Positions 9,730-20,647 of a stretch of 64,000 nt of DNA are shown here, piece after piece (position 1 is the stretch's first letter; each line of letters opens with the position of its first letter). The notes beneath the pieces were generated by a model. That model made no database searches. It saw only the letters and a list, made by a program, of their open reading frames with translations, and was not told the DNA's origin. The DNA is from Photobacterium angustum (GTDB taxonomy: Bacteria; Pseudomonadota; Gammaproteobacteria; Enterobacterales; Vibrionaceae). A program made the position numbers and the translations under genes. The DNA lies in NCBI RefSeq assembly GCF_002954615.1, contig NZ_MSCJ01000001.1:2542001-2606000 (forward strand), written 5' to 3'.

Positions 9730-10696
9730 TATTCACCTCATTGCTCGGCTTTTTGTTCTCAATAGGTGCTGTTGGTTTTACACCATTTGCTGGTACAGCA
9801 ACTGCAGGAGAAATGGTTGAAACCGCACTTGAAGGCGCAATCGATTTTGTTGCTGACGTTTCTGCCGCTTTCATTCTATCGGTTGGCCAGACTAATAATA
9901 AGTAACGTAATCGGTCAAATTGCACGGTTGGTTTAGCGATAATTTGTGCAAATGGGCGTTTATTGTCAAAAGAGAACTCAGTTACACGTGCAACCGGATA
10001 TCCTTCAGGATAACGACCACCGAGCCCAGAGCTCACCAATAAATCACCTACACGAATATCCGTGCTGCTTGGGACATGCTCAAGTTGAATTTCATTACTT
10101 TTTCCAGTCCCTGTTGCAATAACTCGGATGTCGTTACGCACAACCTGTACTGGAATAGCATTCGTCGGATCGATCAGTAATAGAACACGACTATTATGCG
10201 CGCCAACATAGGAGATCTGTCCAACAATACCTTTATCATTAATAACAGGCTGGCCTTCATACACTCCATCAACACGTCCTTTATCAATCATCACTTGATG
10301 ACTATAAGGATCAGAGTCGACAGCCATCACTTCGGCGATCATCTTACGCTCACCACGAACAAACGGTGAACCTAATAAATTTCTTAAACGCTGATTTTCT
10401 TGCTGTAATTGATCAAGCAATAAAACATTACTTTTCATCACCAACAAATCACGCTTCAACGCTTTATTCTCAACTAATAATTGCTGATGAGAACTCATTT
10501 GACCATTCAGGCCATCAAGTAATTCACGCGGTAAATTAGCCGCATACTGAAGCGGAGCGATTGCTGAGTTCAAAAAATAACGAACATTGGCAAAAGCATC
10601 AAGACGACTATCGGCTAGCATAAGGCTAGCCGATAGTAATATGGCAAGAAACAGGCGTAATTGCAGAGAAGGACCTCTGCCAAAGATAGGTTTCAT
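9719..10696 (-). CDS. mreC: Rod shape-determining protein MreC
   Basis: 325 residues with a short cytoplasmic start, one membrane segment (about residues 12-30), a periplasmic coiled coil around residues 60-108 (VENKALKRDLL, LQQENQRLRNLLG), and the two-barrel MreC domain (VDKGRVDGVYEGQPVINDKG). The C-terminal 50 residues are a low-complexity Ala/Ser/Thr/Pro tail, longer than in E. coli. MreC is the periplasmic scaffold that activates PBP2-RodA. The upstream Shine-Dalgarno is weak, so translation may partly depend on mreB. Confidence 0.95.
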   Translation of the reverse strand: MKPIFGRGPSLQLRLFLAILLSASLMLADSRLDAFANVRYFLNSAIAPLQYAANLPRELLDGLNGQMSSHQQLLVENKALKRDLLVMKSNVLLLDQLQQENQRLRNLLGSPFVRGERKMIAEVMAVDSDPYSHQVMIDKGRVDGVYEGQPVINDKGIVGQISYVGAHNSRVLLLIDPTNAIPVQVVRNDIRVIATGTGKSNEIQLEHVPSSTDIRVGDLLVSSGLGGRYPEGYPVARVTEFSFDNKRPFAQIIAKPTVQFDRLRYLLLVWPTDRMKAAETSATKSIAPSSAVSTISPAVAVPANGVKPTAPIENKKPSNEVNNAN

Positions 10697-10739
10697 CTAA
10701 CGCTATAACCTGTTTTATAGAAAACTAACGCAGGCATTA

Positions 10740-11792
<1,053 letters not shown>

Positions 11793-11844
11793 CTAATCCT
11801 GAAAGCTCAAAATTCGTTAAATTGCACTAAATGTACCAAGCGCT

Positions 11845-11873
11845 AGACACTGAAACAAGGTAAGGATTGTCAA
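11845..11873 (-). promoter_or_regulatory. mreB: Possible mreB promoter
   Basis: A perfect minus-strand -35 hexamer TTGACA lies at 11868-11873, 85 bases before the mreB start. The -10 at 17-18 bases spacing is poor (TGTCTA), so this is a weak prediction. Confidence 0.3.
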
Positions 11874-11909
11874 ACCTACCACAGATTTGCAATTTATTTG
11901 CGCTAAGGC

Positions 11910-14900
11910 CTAATTTAACCCTTTTTCACCTCGATAAACGATGCGATCACTCCCGCGATATACACCAAATGTCACAATCGCTGATGGATCTTCATCACCT
12001 AATTCTCGCCAGTTATAGGTCAGCCAAGGTTGGTGTTCTTTGTTGGTTTGGCTACAACCAATATTAGTTGGTGTGTTGGTTGCTATACGTAACCAAAAAC
12101 GGGTTTGTTGTTTTTTATAATTAGCAGGCGGTGATAGTTGTGGATGAGCTTCAATTTCATCGCTTTCACCAACGCTGACCTTTCCCGTTACATTAGTTGT
12201 TAATATCGATGTATTCGATCCATCAACCGGATGTAATGCCAGCTTACAATAATAATTACTGTTGTATGTTGAGCCACTATCATCAGTATGCGTTTGAAAT
12301 TCACTACCATCCCAATATTCAATCTTTAACGGAAGACTAACGGGTTGATCAAATGGGCTTGTCGCATCATCTAGAACCATTCGCCCATAACGTAAATTAG
12401 GCGTTTCTTCGAATTGTGCGACGGTGTGTGTATCGACAGTATCGTTATTAACCGATGTGCTATTTCGGATGGATATAGGATCTTGATTTTCAGTTATATA
12501 CCCACCAAAGCGACTATTACTTGAAGACCAAGGACCATCTGCTTCTGTTGTTGGGTTGATGGCAGAAGTAGCCTTACGTGCTAATAGCCATGTTTGTTGA
12601 ACTTCACGATTCCAGAGCCTCTTAAAGCTCTTTTCTGCCAAGCCTGTTATGTGATGATATGAAAAACGATGATTTAAGCTCGTTAATGATGGATCCTCAT
12701 ACGCAGTCAGTGCAACATCAGCTTGATACGCCAAACCAAAGTTGTTGTAGTTATTCACTTGATTACCCAGCGTATTTTTCGCTTTAATCATTACTTGAAC
12801 ATTAAATGGCTGGCTTAAATAAGCAAATTGATCATGTCCGTTTCGATATATAATGCGGTTAGGTTGAAGCTCTAAATATTTAGGATAAAAACGCCCAATA
12901 TTGCGATAGCCTTGATTAACATCCATACCCAAATATTGTGCTGCCGTATTCGCTTGTAAACGCACACTGCCGACTTCACTCCAAGATAAATCTTTATAGG
13001 TTAAAGCTTCAGTATGTTCTTGTACTTTAATGCCTTGCAATTCACCGGGCTCACCATTCATAGGTGTTATTGAATGATCTGATGGAATAGATAATTTAAC
13101 ATTTGCAGCTGGAGCACCTGCTTTAGAAAAGTTAGGTGTAATTGTGCTTTCACACAAATCAATGCGACTAGAATACCGACTATTAATATCTGCAGTTTCA
13201 GATCCCGCATTGCGCCAGACAATAGGTTTTACATCAACATCAAATTTCTCACCCGATGCCATAAAGCCTTCACCTGATGATGATGTACCGTCTGCTTTAA
13301 CATATTCACCATCTTGATTTTTTGGACACACGGCAAATGTCCATGGGCGGGCATGTACTTCAACAGAGCCTTCCAGTAATTCCCAACCATCGTACTCTTC
13401 CTCAGTACCTGAGGTTAACTCGCTATCACAGCCCGTTTCTAATGAACAATTAGGATCTGACACAGACAAACTCACTTTACCCGCATCTGAATATTTCAAA
13501 TCAAAATTAGCCACACCCGATGAGAAATTTAACGTTTCTTGTTCTCTTTGCCAGGCATTACCATTCGGCTTTCTAATTTCAATCTTGCCATTACCCATTT
13601 CTCGCGGCGCAATAAAGGTAGTATTAATGGTTAACTCTTTATTACCACTGTAACCTGTCGCCACACTTGCCGTTCCATCATTACATGACAGAGCTGATAT
13701 AGTGACAGAGGTAGGTTTACCCGCAATTGTTTTTATTGGACTAGGTATAAAACCAAACTTAAATGGCACAAAGGTATAGTTACCTTCCACCTCATTAGTG
13801 ATAGTTGAATCAACGGCCTTACCTGTAACTTTTATATTGCCAATATAATCAGGGCTATGTAATCGTAAGCGCCCTTGACCATTTTTAATCATGACATCTG
13901 TTGGTGTATAAGCATCAAAAGAAGTGGAATCATCGTTAGGTAAAGACCAGTATGCTAAGCCAGTTTTCTTAATATCAGTGCTAACAGTGACGGTACCATT
14001 AAAACCATTGGCTAACTCACCATCCTCATTTTTGACATTAAATGTCACCAGTAAATCATCACAGGTTAATGAATAATGTTCGGTTGGTGTTATTTCTAAT
14101 GTATAGTTACCATCAGGCGGATTAATACAAATACCATCACCAATAATATTAGACTCTGTATCTAAACGAATATTTCTAGCAGTCACAGCGCCTCTAAGAG
14201 TAACTTTCCTCTCTACTCCCAAACTCGTATAGTTTGCAGAAAATAAAACATTACCCACTGAATATATATATGCGACTATTTCTGCCGTTTCATTTGCCTT
14301 TATAGATGCAGGCATATAATCAGTACCTTGATTTAAATCAGAGTCCTTAGTAACACCAAAAATATAAAGATTTTCAGGCTTTCCTTCCGTGTTTACCTTT
14401 CCATTTAAATCTGCATTTCGGACATATATTTCTGTCTTTTTATTTTTATCACGCAATTTAAATGTAGAATCTTTACGTAAAGCTAAACTTTCAATTGTAT
14501 ACTTACCAGAAGAAAATATAACAGTTGTCCCTTGTCCTATTTCAATATTTTTATAAGCACCCGGCTCTAATTCTAATGGGTTATTTTTATCATAATGGTA
14601 TACGTTATTAATATTACCATTAGGTACAGATGATATATCATTGTATGGTTGTATTATTAAGCTTTCGTTTAATATACATTCCCATTTATCTCGAACATTA
14701 CGACAAGTTTCAGACTTTATATTTCCATCATATGCTGATTTTTTAAAACCCAATTCAAATTTTTCTGACGTGTTATTTTTAATATAGGGACCTTTAATTC
14801 CCATCATCACCAGATAGCTATCATCATAATGGGACTGTGCAACACTTGGAAAATACTCACAATAGTCATTAACTTTCGGAGCAAACGCCATAAAGCCAAT

Positions 14901-15866
14901 ATGTTCACTGGTATGGCTACGTTTACTGATCTTAGTATCTTCAGGGATATCTTCATCAATAACAAAACTTACCCCATTTTCTGTGAGTTCACAGCGACGC
15001 AGCCACCCACCTTGACCACCTTTTCGCTCTAACTTCCCTCCAATAACAAAGGGTAAAGAATCATATCGTTGTTGAAAGGCATTACTACCATCACAAGCCA
15101 TTTTCAACGGTGTATTACCACTTGAGCGAGGAACAAGACCTTTAGTGAACTCATATTGGTAACCACCGGATAAACCAAAGGTAGGCTCACTAATAAGATA
15201 AGCAATTTTTTCTGTTTTATAGAATGATTTTTCATCATCAGGAACATCATCACGGTCAACTCGTGTGATCTCTAAACCTAAATTAAGATCTCTCGTTGTG
15301 ACAGAGTGAACAGCAGAGGTAAACCAACGATTATTATTTCGTGTTTGTACTTCTGAAAGGACGACTGGCGATTCTGAAAATGAGAAGCCATTAAAGTTTA
15401 TATTTTCATAAGATGGTTTTGAATCCTCTCCATCACCCGCATATTTTCCTGTATCAATCGAACCTGCATATATTTTATGGCCATCATCAAGTGTCAATTC
15501 ACCCGGCTCTATAACAAAGTAACTAATACTCATCATCAGTTCTTTTTTTAATTTAATATCATCGTCTAACGGCGCAGAAAATTGCTTTATCGTGAAACTT
15601 TCTTTCGTGACATTAAGTAAAGAAACGGTTTGAGGCCTATCTCCATCAGGATTATTTGCAGGAATAGTTGGCATTAAAAAAACCAGCGGCGTCTGACTAT
15701 ATTTCTTTTTAAGTGGAATCGTACAACCATTTACACTATTTGATAAATGGCACTTGTCAGTTACTAAATACTCATAATGACCAAACTCATACTGGCTAGC
15801 GTAAGCAGAAGAAGATATAAAAGCAGAAAATAAACATAATAATACAGCCTGAAAGCACGCTCTCAT
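11910..15866 (-). CDS. MshQ-like large secreted protein, second copy
   Basis: 1318 residues with a Sec signal peptide (residues 1-23, ending SAYA). It resembles MshQ, the giant last protein of MSHA loci. The N-terminal third has three similar beta-rich modules (about residues 25-110, 145-230 and 265-335) ending in patterns such as EKIAYLISEP and EHIGFMAFAP. A middle region contains RGAVTARNIRL. The C-terminal half carries the DUF6701-type region, with RYGRMVLDDA and a terminal DPSAIVTFGVYRG. It is probably exported to the cell surface. The function of MshQ is not firmly known, and adhesion or a tip role is inference. The gene is separated from the first mshQ by a terminator and has its own candidate promoter, so it may be expressed independently. 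Confidence 0.75.
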   Translation of the reverse strand: MRACFQAVLLCLFSAFISSSAYASQYEFGHYEYLVTDKCHLSNSVNGCTIPLKKKYSQTPLVFLMPTIPANNPDGDRPQTVSLLNVTKESFTIKQFSAPLDDDIKLKKELMMSISYFVIEPGELTLDDGHKIYAGSIDTGKYAGDGEDSKPSYENINFNGFSFSESPVVLSEVQTRNNNRWFTSAVHSVTTRDLNLGLEITRVDRDDVPDDEKSFYKTEKIAYLISEPTFGLSGGYQYEFTKGLVPRSSGNTPLKMACDGSNAFQQRYDSLPFVIGGKLERKGGQGGWLRRCELTENGVSFVIDEDIPEDTKISKRSHTSEHIGFMAFAPKVNDYCEYFPSVAQSHYDDSYLVMMGIKGPYIKNNTSEKFELGFKKSAYDGNIKSETCRNVRDKWECILNESLIIQPYNDISSVPNGNINNVYHYDKNNPLELEPGAYKNIEIGQGTTVIFSSGKYTIESLALRKDSTFKLRDKNKKTEIYVRNADLNGKVNTEGKPENLYIFGVTKDSDLNQGTDYMPASIKANETAEIVAYIYSVGNVLFSANYTSLGVERKVTLRGAVTARNIRLDTESNIIGDGICINPPDGNYTLEITPTEHYSLTCDDLLVTFNVKNEDGELANGFNGTVTVSTDIKKTGLAYWSLPNDDSTSFDAYTPTDVMIKNGQGRLRLHSPDYIGNIKVTGKAVDSTITNEVEGNYTFVPFKFGFIPSPIKTIAGKPTSVTISALSCNDGTASVATGYSGNKELTINTTFIAPREMGNGKIEIRKPNGNAWQREQETLNFSSGVANFDLKYSDAGKVSLSVSDPNCSLETGCDSELTSGTEEEYDGWELLEGSVEVHARPWTFAVCPKNQDGEYVKADGTSSSGEGFMASGEKFDVDVKPIVWRNAGSETADINSRYSSRIDLCESTITPNFSKAGAPAANVKLSIPSDHSITPMNGEPGELQGIKVQEHTEALTYKDLSWSEVGSVRLQANTAAQYLGMDVNQGYRNIGRFYPKYLELQPNRIIYRNGHDQFAYLSQPFNVQVMIKAKNTLGNQVNNYNNFGLAYQADVALTAYEDPSLTSLNHRFSYHHITGLAEKSFKRLWNREVQQTWLLARKATSAINPTTEADGPWSSSNSRFGGYITENQDPISIRNSTSVNNDTVDTHTVAQFEETPNLRYGRMVLDDATSPFDQPVSLPLKIEYWDGSEFQTHTDDSGSTYNSNYYCKLALHPVDGSNTSILTTNVTGKVSVGESDEIEAHPQLSPPANYKKQQTRFWLRIATNTPTNIGCSQTNKEHQPWLTYNWRELGDEDPSAIVTFGVYRGSDRIVYRGEKGLN

Positions 15867-15925
15867 AAAAATCCCTTTTAACCATAATAAAGAGCATTCC
15901 TACGCTCTAAAGGTATTTAACAAGT

Positions 15926-15953
15926 TTTATATTGATATTTTAATTATTAACAA
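15926..15953 (-). promoter_or_regulatory. Candidate promoter for the second mshQ-like gene
   Basis: On the minus strand TTGTTA (15948-15953) and TATAAA (15926-15931) are separated by 16 bases, in a very AT-rich gap between a terminator and the start codon at 15866. It fits a sigma-70 promoter but is untested. Confidence 0.4.
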
Positions 15954-15992
15954 AGTAAACATCTACATTTAGATCTAATAATCAGCTATAAA

Positions 15993-16020
15993 AAAGCCGA
16001 GAGCTCACACTCTCGGCTTT
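15993..16020 (-). terminator. Terminator after the first mshQ gene
   Basis: The stem AGCCGAGAG/CTCTCGGCT is followed on the minus strand by a run of T. It closes the mshB-to-mshQ transcript and isolates the second mshQ-like gene. Confidence 0.85.
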
Positions 16021-16038
16021 CTGATGAATAAATGAGAC

Positions 16039-19000
16039 TTACTGGTAATCAGCAGCAGGGATCCCTGGCTCATCTCGGTATAATATTCGGTCATTACCTC
16101 GATATACGCCAAAAGTCACAATAGCCGATGGGTCTTCATCACCTAAATTCCGCCAATTGTATCGTAGCCAAGGTTGATGAGAGTACGCGCCAAAACAGTT
16201 AATTGGATTTTTATCTTTTAACCGTGGTTTCACCGCACTCAAACGCTGCCAAAATCTTACCTGTTGTTTAAAAGTAGTACTATTTGAACTGGTACCATAT
16301 CCAGAGATTTGGCTTGGGTTAGCCATAAAGTCTCCAGATAAGGCTTTGCCCTTCATTACTTTTCCACTACCGGATGTATAAGCACTGCTCTTACTATCTT
16401 CAGGATACATACTGATCACTTGGCGACAGTAATTTGCCCCATCAAACAGCGAGACTGAATCATCCATATTTTTAACAAATTCTGTACCATCCCAATATTC
16501 AATACGTAACGGCACTGCTAGCGATTTACGAATATCACCACCGACATTTTCTAATACCATACGTCCATAACGGAGATCGTTAACTCCCACTAGCGCACCC
16601 TGTGCATTAACCTTTTCCCCCGCCCATGTCACATGATCTGGAAATGAAGTATCTTGTTTAACTCGCAACTGCCATTGGTCAAACGGTCCATCTTCAACGG
16701 TAGTGTCAGTATCTTTTTCTTTACGTTGGAATATCAGTTTAGACGGCTTAAAAACAACCTCAGAGTTACCTTGGCTATCTTTCTGCCAATTACCTATTTT
16801 AGGGGATATTAAAGATCTATCACTACGCATTTGTTTTAAACGCAGATCTAATGGCAAATAACCACTTTTGTAATTACCTGATGCTAGTTTGAATTGACTC
16901 TGCAAATTAGAAGCAAACAAGTCATAATTTTTCACAGGATCGTTCGCTGCATTAAAAGCATTAATCGTAAAGTTAGCATCAAACGGCTGATTCATATAAG
17001 TGAATGTTCCTATCGCAGGTGTTACTTCACTCTTAGAAAAAGCAAAATACTTAGGATAAAAACGTCCTATTTGACGTTTACTCTGATTAATATTATTGCC
17101 AGTCTCTATATAATCGTTCATCCCAACCTGTAGCCAAATACTGCCGACTTCAGACCATCTATTACCAGTAAGTAATAACCCTTTTAATGTTGGTTTTACT
17201 GTCATTTGACCTTGCGTAAACTTGCCTTTAGAGCCGCTTTCAGGCGTTGCTAAATGGGTTTGAGTTAGCAAACCACCGCCCATCGCTGGTGCGTCAGGAG
17301 CAAGGAAGTTTTCTGTGACTGAATAGCTACAGTAGTTATTAGCAACATCTATGACAGAACTTTTTATTTTATTTTCCTGCCATACCAACGGCTTGAGCAA
17401 CACATTAAAAGGTAGCCCCGCAGCGATATAACCCTCACCACCTTTTGATGTACCATTCGCTAAACGTAATTGATTCTTACCATTTAACGTTAATGGACAA
17501 ATCGCAAACATCCACGGCCTTGCATTAACTGCAACAGAACCAGTTAATCCATTAGGAAGCAACTCACGTAACGCTTTTGCTTCCTTCGTTTTCTTTGTCG
17601 TTAACGAGCAGCTATCGCTAGTACAATTTGGATCAGAGACATGCCAAGCAATGACACCAGCATCACGGTAACGCAAAGTAAGCAGCTCTGACTTCCCTTG
17701 CTCGAACTCTATTTTTGCCTGCTTAGATGCGCCTGTCGCTGACTCAATATGTTTTCCTTTTACAATCTCGATAGTAATAGGATTATTAGGATCCGCTGCT
17801 TTTTTCGGCGCTTGATATTCAGTTGAAAAGTCTAATAACCGTGTTCCAGTATAATTTTCAACTAGCTTGATATTCTTACCAGTTGGGCATGTCATGGCTT
17901 TGATTGTGGCGGTAAAGTCTTTACCCGCCACGATATTGTGACCATCCTTAAGATCAATAGCGAAACCATCAGGGATAAAGGTGTAATTACCCTCCGGTGC
18001 ATCACCAGCCATAAATTCAATACTTGCCGTTATTTTCAACGTCTCTGCGCCATTTGGTAATACCCAAATAACCGCATGTTGATTTTTCGCTGGCAACGTA
18101 AATGTATGCGTACCCGCAGTGAACTGATGAGATGATGCTAGCGCTGAATTATCTGCCCAAATGCCACCTGTTGACGAGGTAATATTAACCGTAATATCAC
18201 CGTCAAATTCTTTAGTACCATCCTCTGATGTCACATTAAAATCAACTTGCTGGGCATGACATAAAGTCTTCGTGATTTCAGTCGGTGTGATTGTAAGTTC
18301 AAATTTAGGTTCTGGCTCAGGATCAAAACAGGCACTGCTACCGATAATCTCAGTTTCTACATTATTCACATCACCAGTCATCGTGATGTCAGGCGCCGTT
18401 ACTGCACCGGTAATCCGCGTGATCTGGTTATTCAAGCCATCACTCATCGTAAGCTTACGCTCAGAGTAAATTAAGCCATTGATCTGACTACCTTTGTTTA
18501 GCTCAATATAATCATGGAGAATATCATTCACCGGTTTTAAGTCATGAACAACAATAAGTAAATCATCAGCAATTCCAGATAATGGCTTAATGGTTGAGCT
18601 GATCAAACTCATCTTTTTCACATGAACAACAGAGCCCGTAGGAAAGATAATATTTTTATTACTTAAATTAATAGTGTTAAACCAAAATACCGTTTTATTG
18701 CCAAAGTCTCTCTGTGATTGTAAATCGCCATCATCAACAGCAGGCCATGTATCTAACACTTGTTTTTTAGCAAATAAGCTCGGGTAAGGCTGAGCCGTAT
18801 GACATTCTTCGCCATTACAATAATTGTTCTCACCACCACTTGAATTAATTGTCTTAAAACCTATATAGCGTTTGCCTTCTTTTACGGCTGAACCTTTAAT
18901 TAAGACATTATGGCTAGCGTTAAATGCGCCAGTAGAGGTTTGCCATGTCTGAGCGGGACCTGGGAATACATTACAGACTTCTTCTGATGCACGACGTTGG

Positions 19001-20202
19001 AAAGCCATAAAACCAACCATTTCATTGGCATGTTGACGCTCAGGGTTATTATGCTCATTTAAGTCTTCATCAGTAACAAAGCTCACTTCAAGAACATCTT
19101 TACCCGGCTTTTGTTGATTTTTACATAAACGGATCCATCCCCCGTTAGGTCCTAAACGGGAATTTTTTGAAGCAATAACTAAAATGGGGTTTTTTGACTG
19201 ATCCGAAAAATCAAAATCACTGCCTTTTAAATCAGTAAAACCTGCACATTGCTCCGTAACAGGCTTAGTGATCTTTTCAATCCCATGATAATTCCCATTT
19301 AGGGTGTTGGGTGTTTCGGCAGGACCTAAAGCAAACTGTAAACCTTTGTATAAACCACTACCTTCAACTAATAAATAACCAATCGTCACATTATGGTTAA
19401 GCACATATTGAGTTTCAGAGCTATCCACCCCTAAATAAAAATGGCCATTATTGCTCGTACCTTGATTTATCGTGCCACGAATAATAAACGGCGTTATCCA
19501 CTCTGATTCTATACCTGTAGCAGAAATAACAGACGGTTTATTTCTTGGCTGAATTTCTGCGATTCCTCCAGGTGTTTTACTTTTAAATCCACTAGGAATC
19601 GTAACAGGCGTTACTTTGCCTTTCTTTATTAATGGATTTAACTTGTTGTAATCGATATCGCCTTTACTTGTTTGAAATTTAGGATCTTTAGCATCAAGCT
19701 GTTTATGTACAGTCAGTTCAGCCGCAGTAATACGACCATTATTGCCTAATGCAATGGTGCCTTTCTCCATCGCAAAATAGGTGATTTTACGCATAGGAAT
19801 ACGATATAAGGTATAGGTTTTATTTTTAAAATGATGCCATTTCGCTTCCCATGACTCCCAAGAACCTAAAAGACTATCTTCATCTTCTAAACGAATTGCG
19901 CTCGATACTTTCGGATAAACCTGTCTTACCCCAAATGCATAAGTATTACCTTTTTTGTATATTCGGGTAATTTTTAAAGATGATGGCGCATCAAGACCGT
20001 TATCTGTAATGGTCGGCATGAGGAAAATTAACGGTTTCGTCGTAAATTCTTTATTTAAAACAATTTCACACTCTTGGTTAATACAGCCATTGGGGCGTGA
20101 AATATCACTTTGTCCAAAATCGAATACTGGCCCACCTTCACTCGCAAACACCATACTGCTCAGCATCATTAAGGAGATAAAAAAAACAAAATTTTTAATC
20201 AT
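16039..20202 (-). CDS. mshQ: MSHA biogenesis protein MshQ (first copy)
   Basis: 1387 residues with a signal peptide (residues 1-20, ending MVFA). It overlaps the end of mshP by 8 bases, the standard mshQ position. Layout parallels the downstream paralogue: N-terminal modules containing PLIFLMPTITDNG and NEMVGFMAFQRR, a central strand-rich part with RITGAVTAPDITM, then the DUF6701-type C-terminus (RYGRMVLENV, DPSAIVTFGVYRG). Paired cysteines (such as DPNCTSDSC) suggest periplasmic or extracellular disulfides. It is probably a minor, surface-exposed MSHA component. Its exact role is unknown in the family. Sequence identity with the second copy is highest at the C-terminus and low elsewhere, indicating an old duplication. 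Confidence 0.85.
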   Translation of the reverse strand: MIKNFVFFISLMMLSSMVFASEGGPVFDFGQSDISRPNGCINQECEIVLNKEFTTKPLIFLMPTITDNGLDAPSSLKITRIYKKGNTYAFGVRQVYPKVSSAIRLEDEDSLLGSWESWEAKWHHFKNKTYTLYRIPMRKITYFAMEKGTIALGNNGRITAAELTVHKQLDAKDPKFQTSKGDIDYNKLNPLIKKGKVTPVTIPSGFKSKTPGGIAEIQPRNKPSVISATGIESEWITPFIIRGTINQGTSNNGHFYLGVDSSETQYVLNHNVTIGYLLVEGSGLYKGLQFALGPAETPNTLNGNYHGIEKITKPVTEQCAGFTDLKGSDFDFSDQSKNPILVIASKNSRLGPNGGWIRLCKNQQKPGKDVLEVSFVTDEDLNEHNNPERQHANEMVGFMAFQRRASEEVCNVFPGPAQTWQTSTGAFNASHNVLIKGSAVKEGKRYIGFKTINSSGGENNYCNGEECHTAQPYPSLFAKKQVLDTWPAVDDGDLQSQRDFGNKTVFWFNTINLSNKNIIFPTGSVVHVKKMSLISSTIKPLSGIADDLLIVVHDLKPVNDILHDYIELNKGSQINGLIYSERKLTMSDGLNNQITRITGAVTAPDITMTGDVNNVETEIIGSSACFDPEPEPKFELTITPTEITKTLCHAQQVDFNVTSEDGTKEFDGDITVNITSSTGGIWADNSALASSHQFTAGTHTFTLPAKNQHAVIWVLPNGAETLKITASIEFMAGDAPEGNYTFIPDGFAIDLKDGHNIVAGKDFTATIKAMTCPTGKNIKLVENYTGTRLLDFSTEYQAPKKAADPNNPITIEIVKGKHIESATGASKQAKIEFEQGKSELLTLRYRDAGVIAWHVSDPNCTSDSCSLTTKKTKEAKALRELLPNGLTGSVAVNARPWMFAICPLTLNGKNQLRLANGTSKGGEGYIAAGLPFNVLLKPLVWQENKIKSSVIDVANNYCSYSVTENFLAPDAPAMGGGLLTQTHLATPESGSKGKFTQGQMTVKPTLKGLLLTGNRWSEVGSIWLQVGMNDYIETGNNINQSKRQIGRFYPKYFAFSKSEVTPAIGTFTYMNQPFDANFTINAFNAANDPVKNYDLFASNLQSQFKLASGNYKSGYLPLDLRLKQMRSDRSLISPKIGNWQKDSQGNSEVVFKPSKLIFQRKEKDTDTTVEDGPFDQWQLRVKQDTSFPDHVTWAGEKVNAQGALVGVNDLRYGRMVLENVGGDIRKSLAVPLRIEYWDGTEFVKNMDDSVSLFDGANYCRQVISMYPEDSKSSAYTSGSGKVMKGKALSGDFMANPSQISGYGTSSNSTTFKQQVRFWQRLSAVKPRLKDKNPINCFGAYSHQPWLRYNWRNLGDEDPSAIVTFGVYRGNDRILYRDEPGIPAADYQ

Positions 20203-20647
20203 TTAAATCTTTCGCCCACACTTCTTGGGTGCGTGTCATTGCCACGTTATTACTACCGCAGGTAGCTGTACTTTCTAGGTGGTACTCATTCACTGTTTTA
20301 CCACTTGATAACCTAATCTTTTTCCTTGTACATACCACCTTTATTACTTGGCACCCTTTTTGGAATGGCGGCATAATTTTTTCAATTTCAGATGATGTAT
20401 AAGTTATGCATTTATCGGAATCACTCTGAAATGGACTTTCTAGTGGGAAAAGTCGAGTTAATACAACCTCATTTGCCGAATGGGCTGTAAACCATGCTCG
20501 TGTTCCAAGCACCTCTTTGGTAGTCATGGTTTGACTAGAGGTACCAATTTTCGTCATCACCATAGCCATAAGCCCCATAACGACAATGACAAACAACACT
20601 ATCATTAAGCCACTACCACGTTGCTTGTTATAACTGCTATAAGACAT
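20195..20647 (-). CDS. mshP: MSHA biogenesis protein MshP
   Basis: 150 residues with an N-terminal region QRGSGLMIVLFVIVVMGLMAM that resembles a pilin-like helix (residues 9-30) but lacks the standard Phe+1/Glu+5 of type IV prepilins, as is usual for MshP (PilX-like). It is a minor pilus component in the inner membrane. The gene overlaps mshO upstream by 11 bases and mshQ downstream by 8, so it is part of a tightly coupled operon. Cysteines near residues 80, 95, 102 and 129 could form disulfides. Confidence 0.85.
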   Translation of the reverse strand: MSYSSYNKQRGSGLMIVLFVIVVMGLMAMVMTKIGTSSQTMTTKEVLGTRAWFTAHSANEVVLTRLFPLESPFQSDSDKCITYTSSEIEKIMPPFQKGCQVIKVVCTRKKIRLSSGKTVNEYHLESTATCGSNNVAMTRTQEVWAKDLND

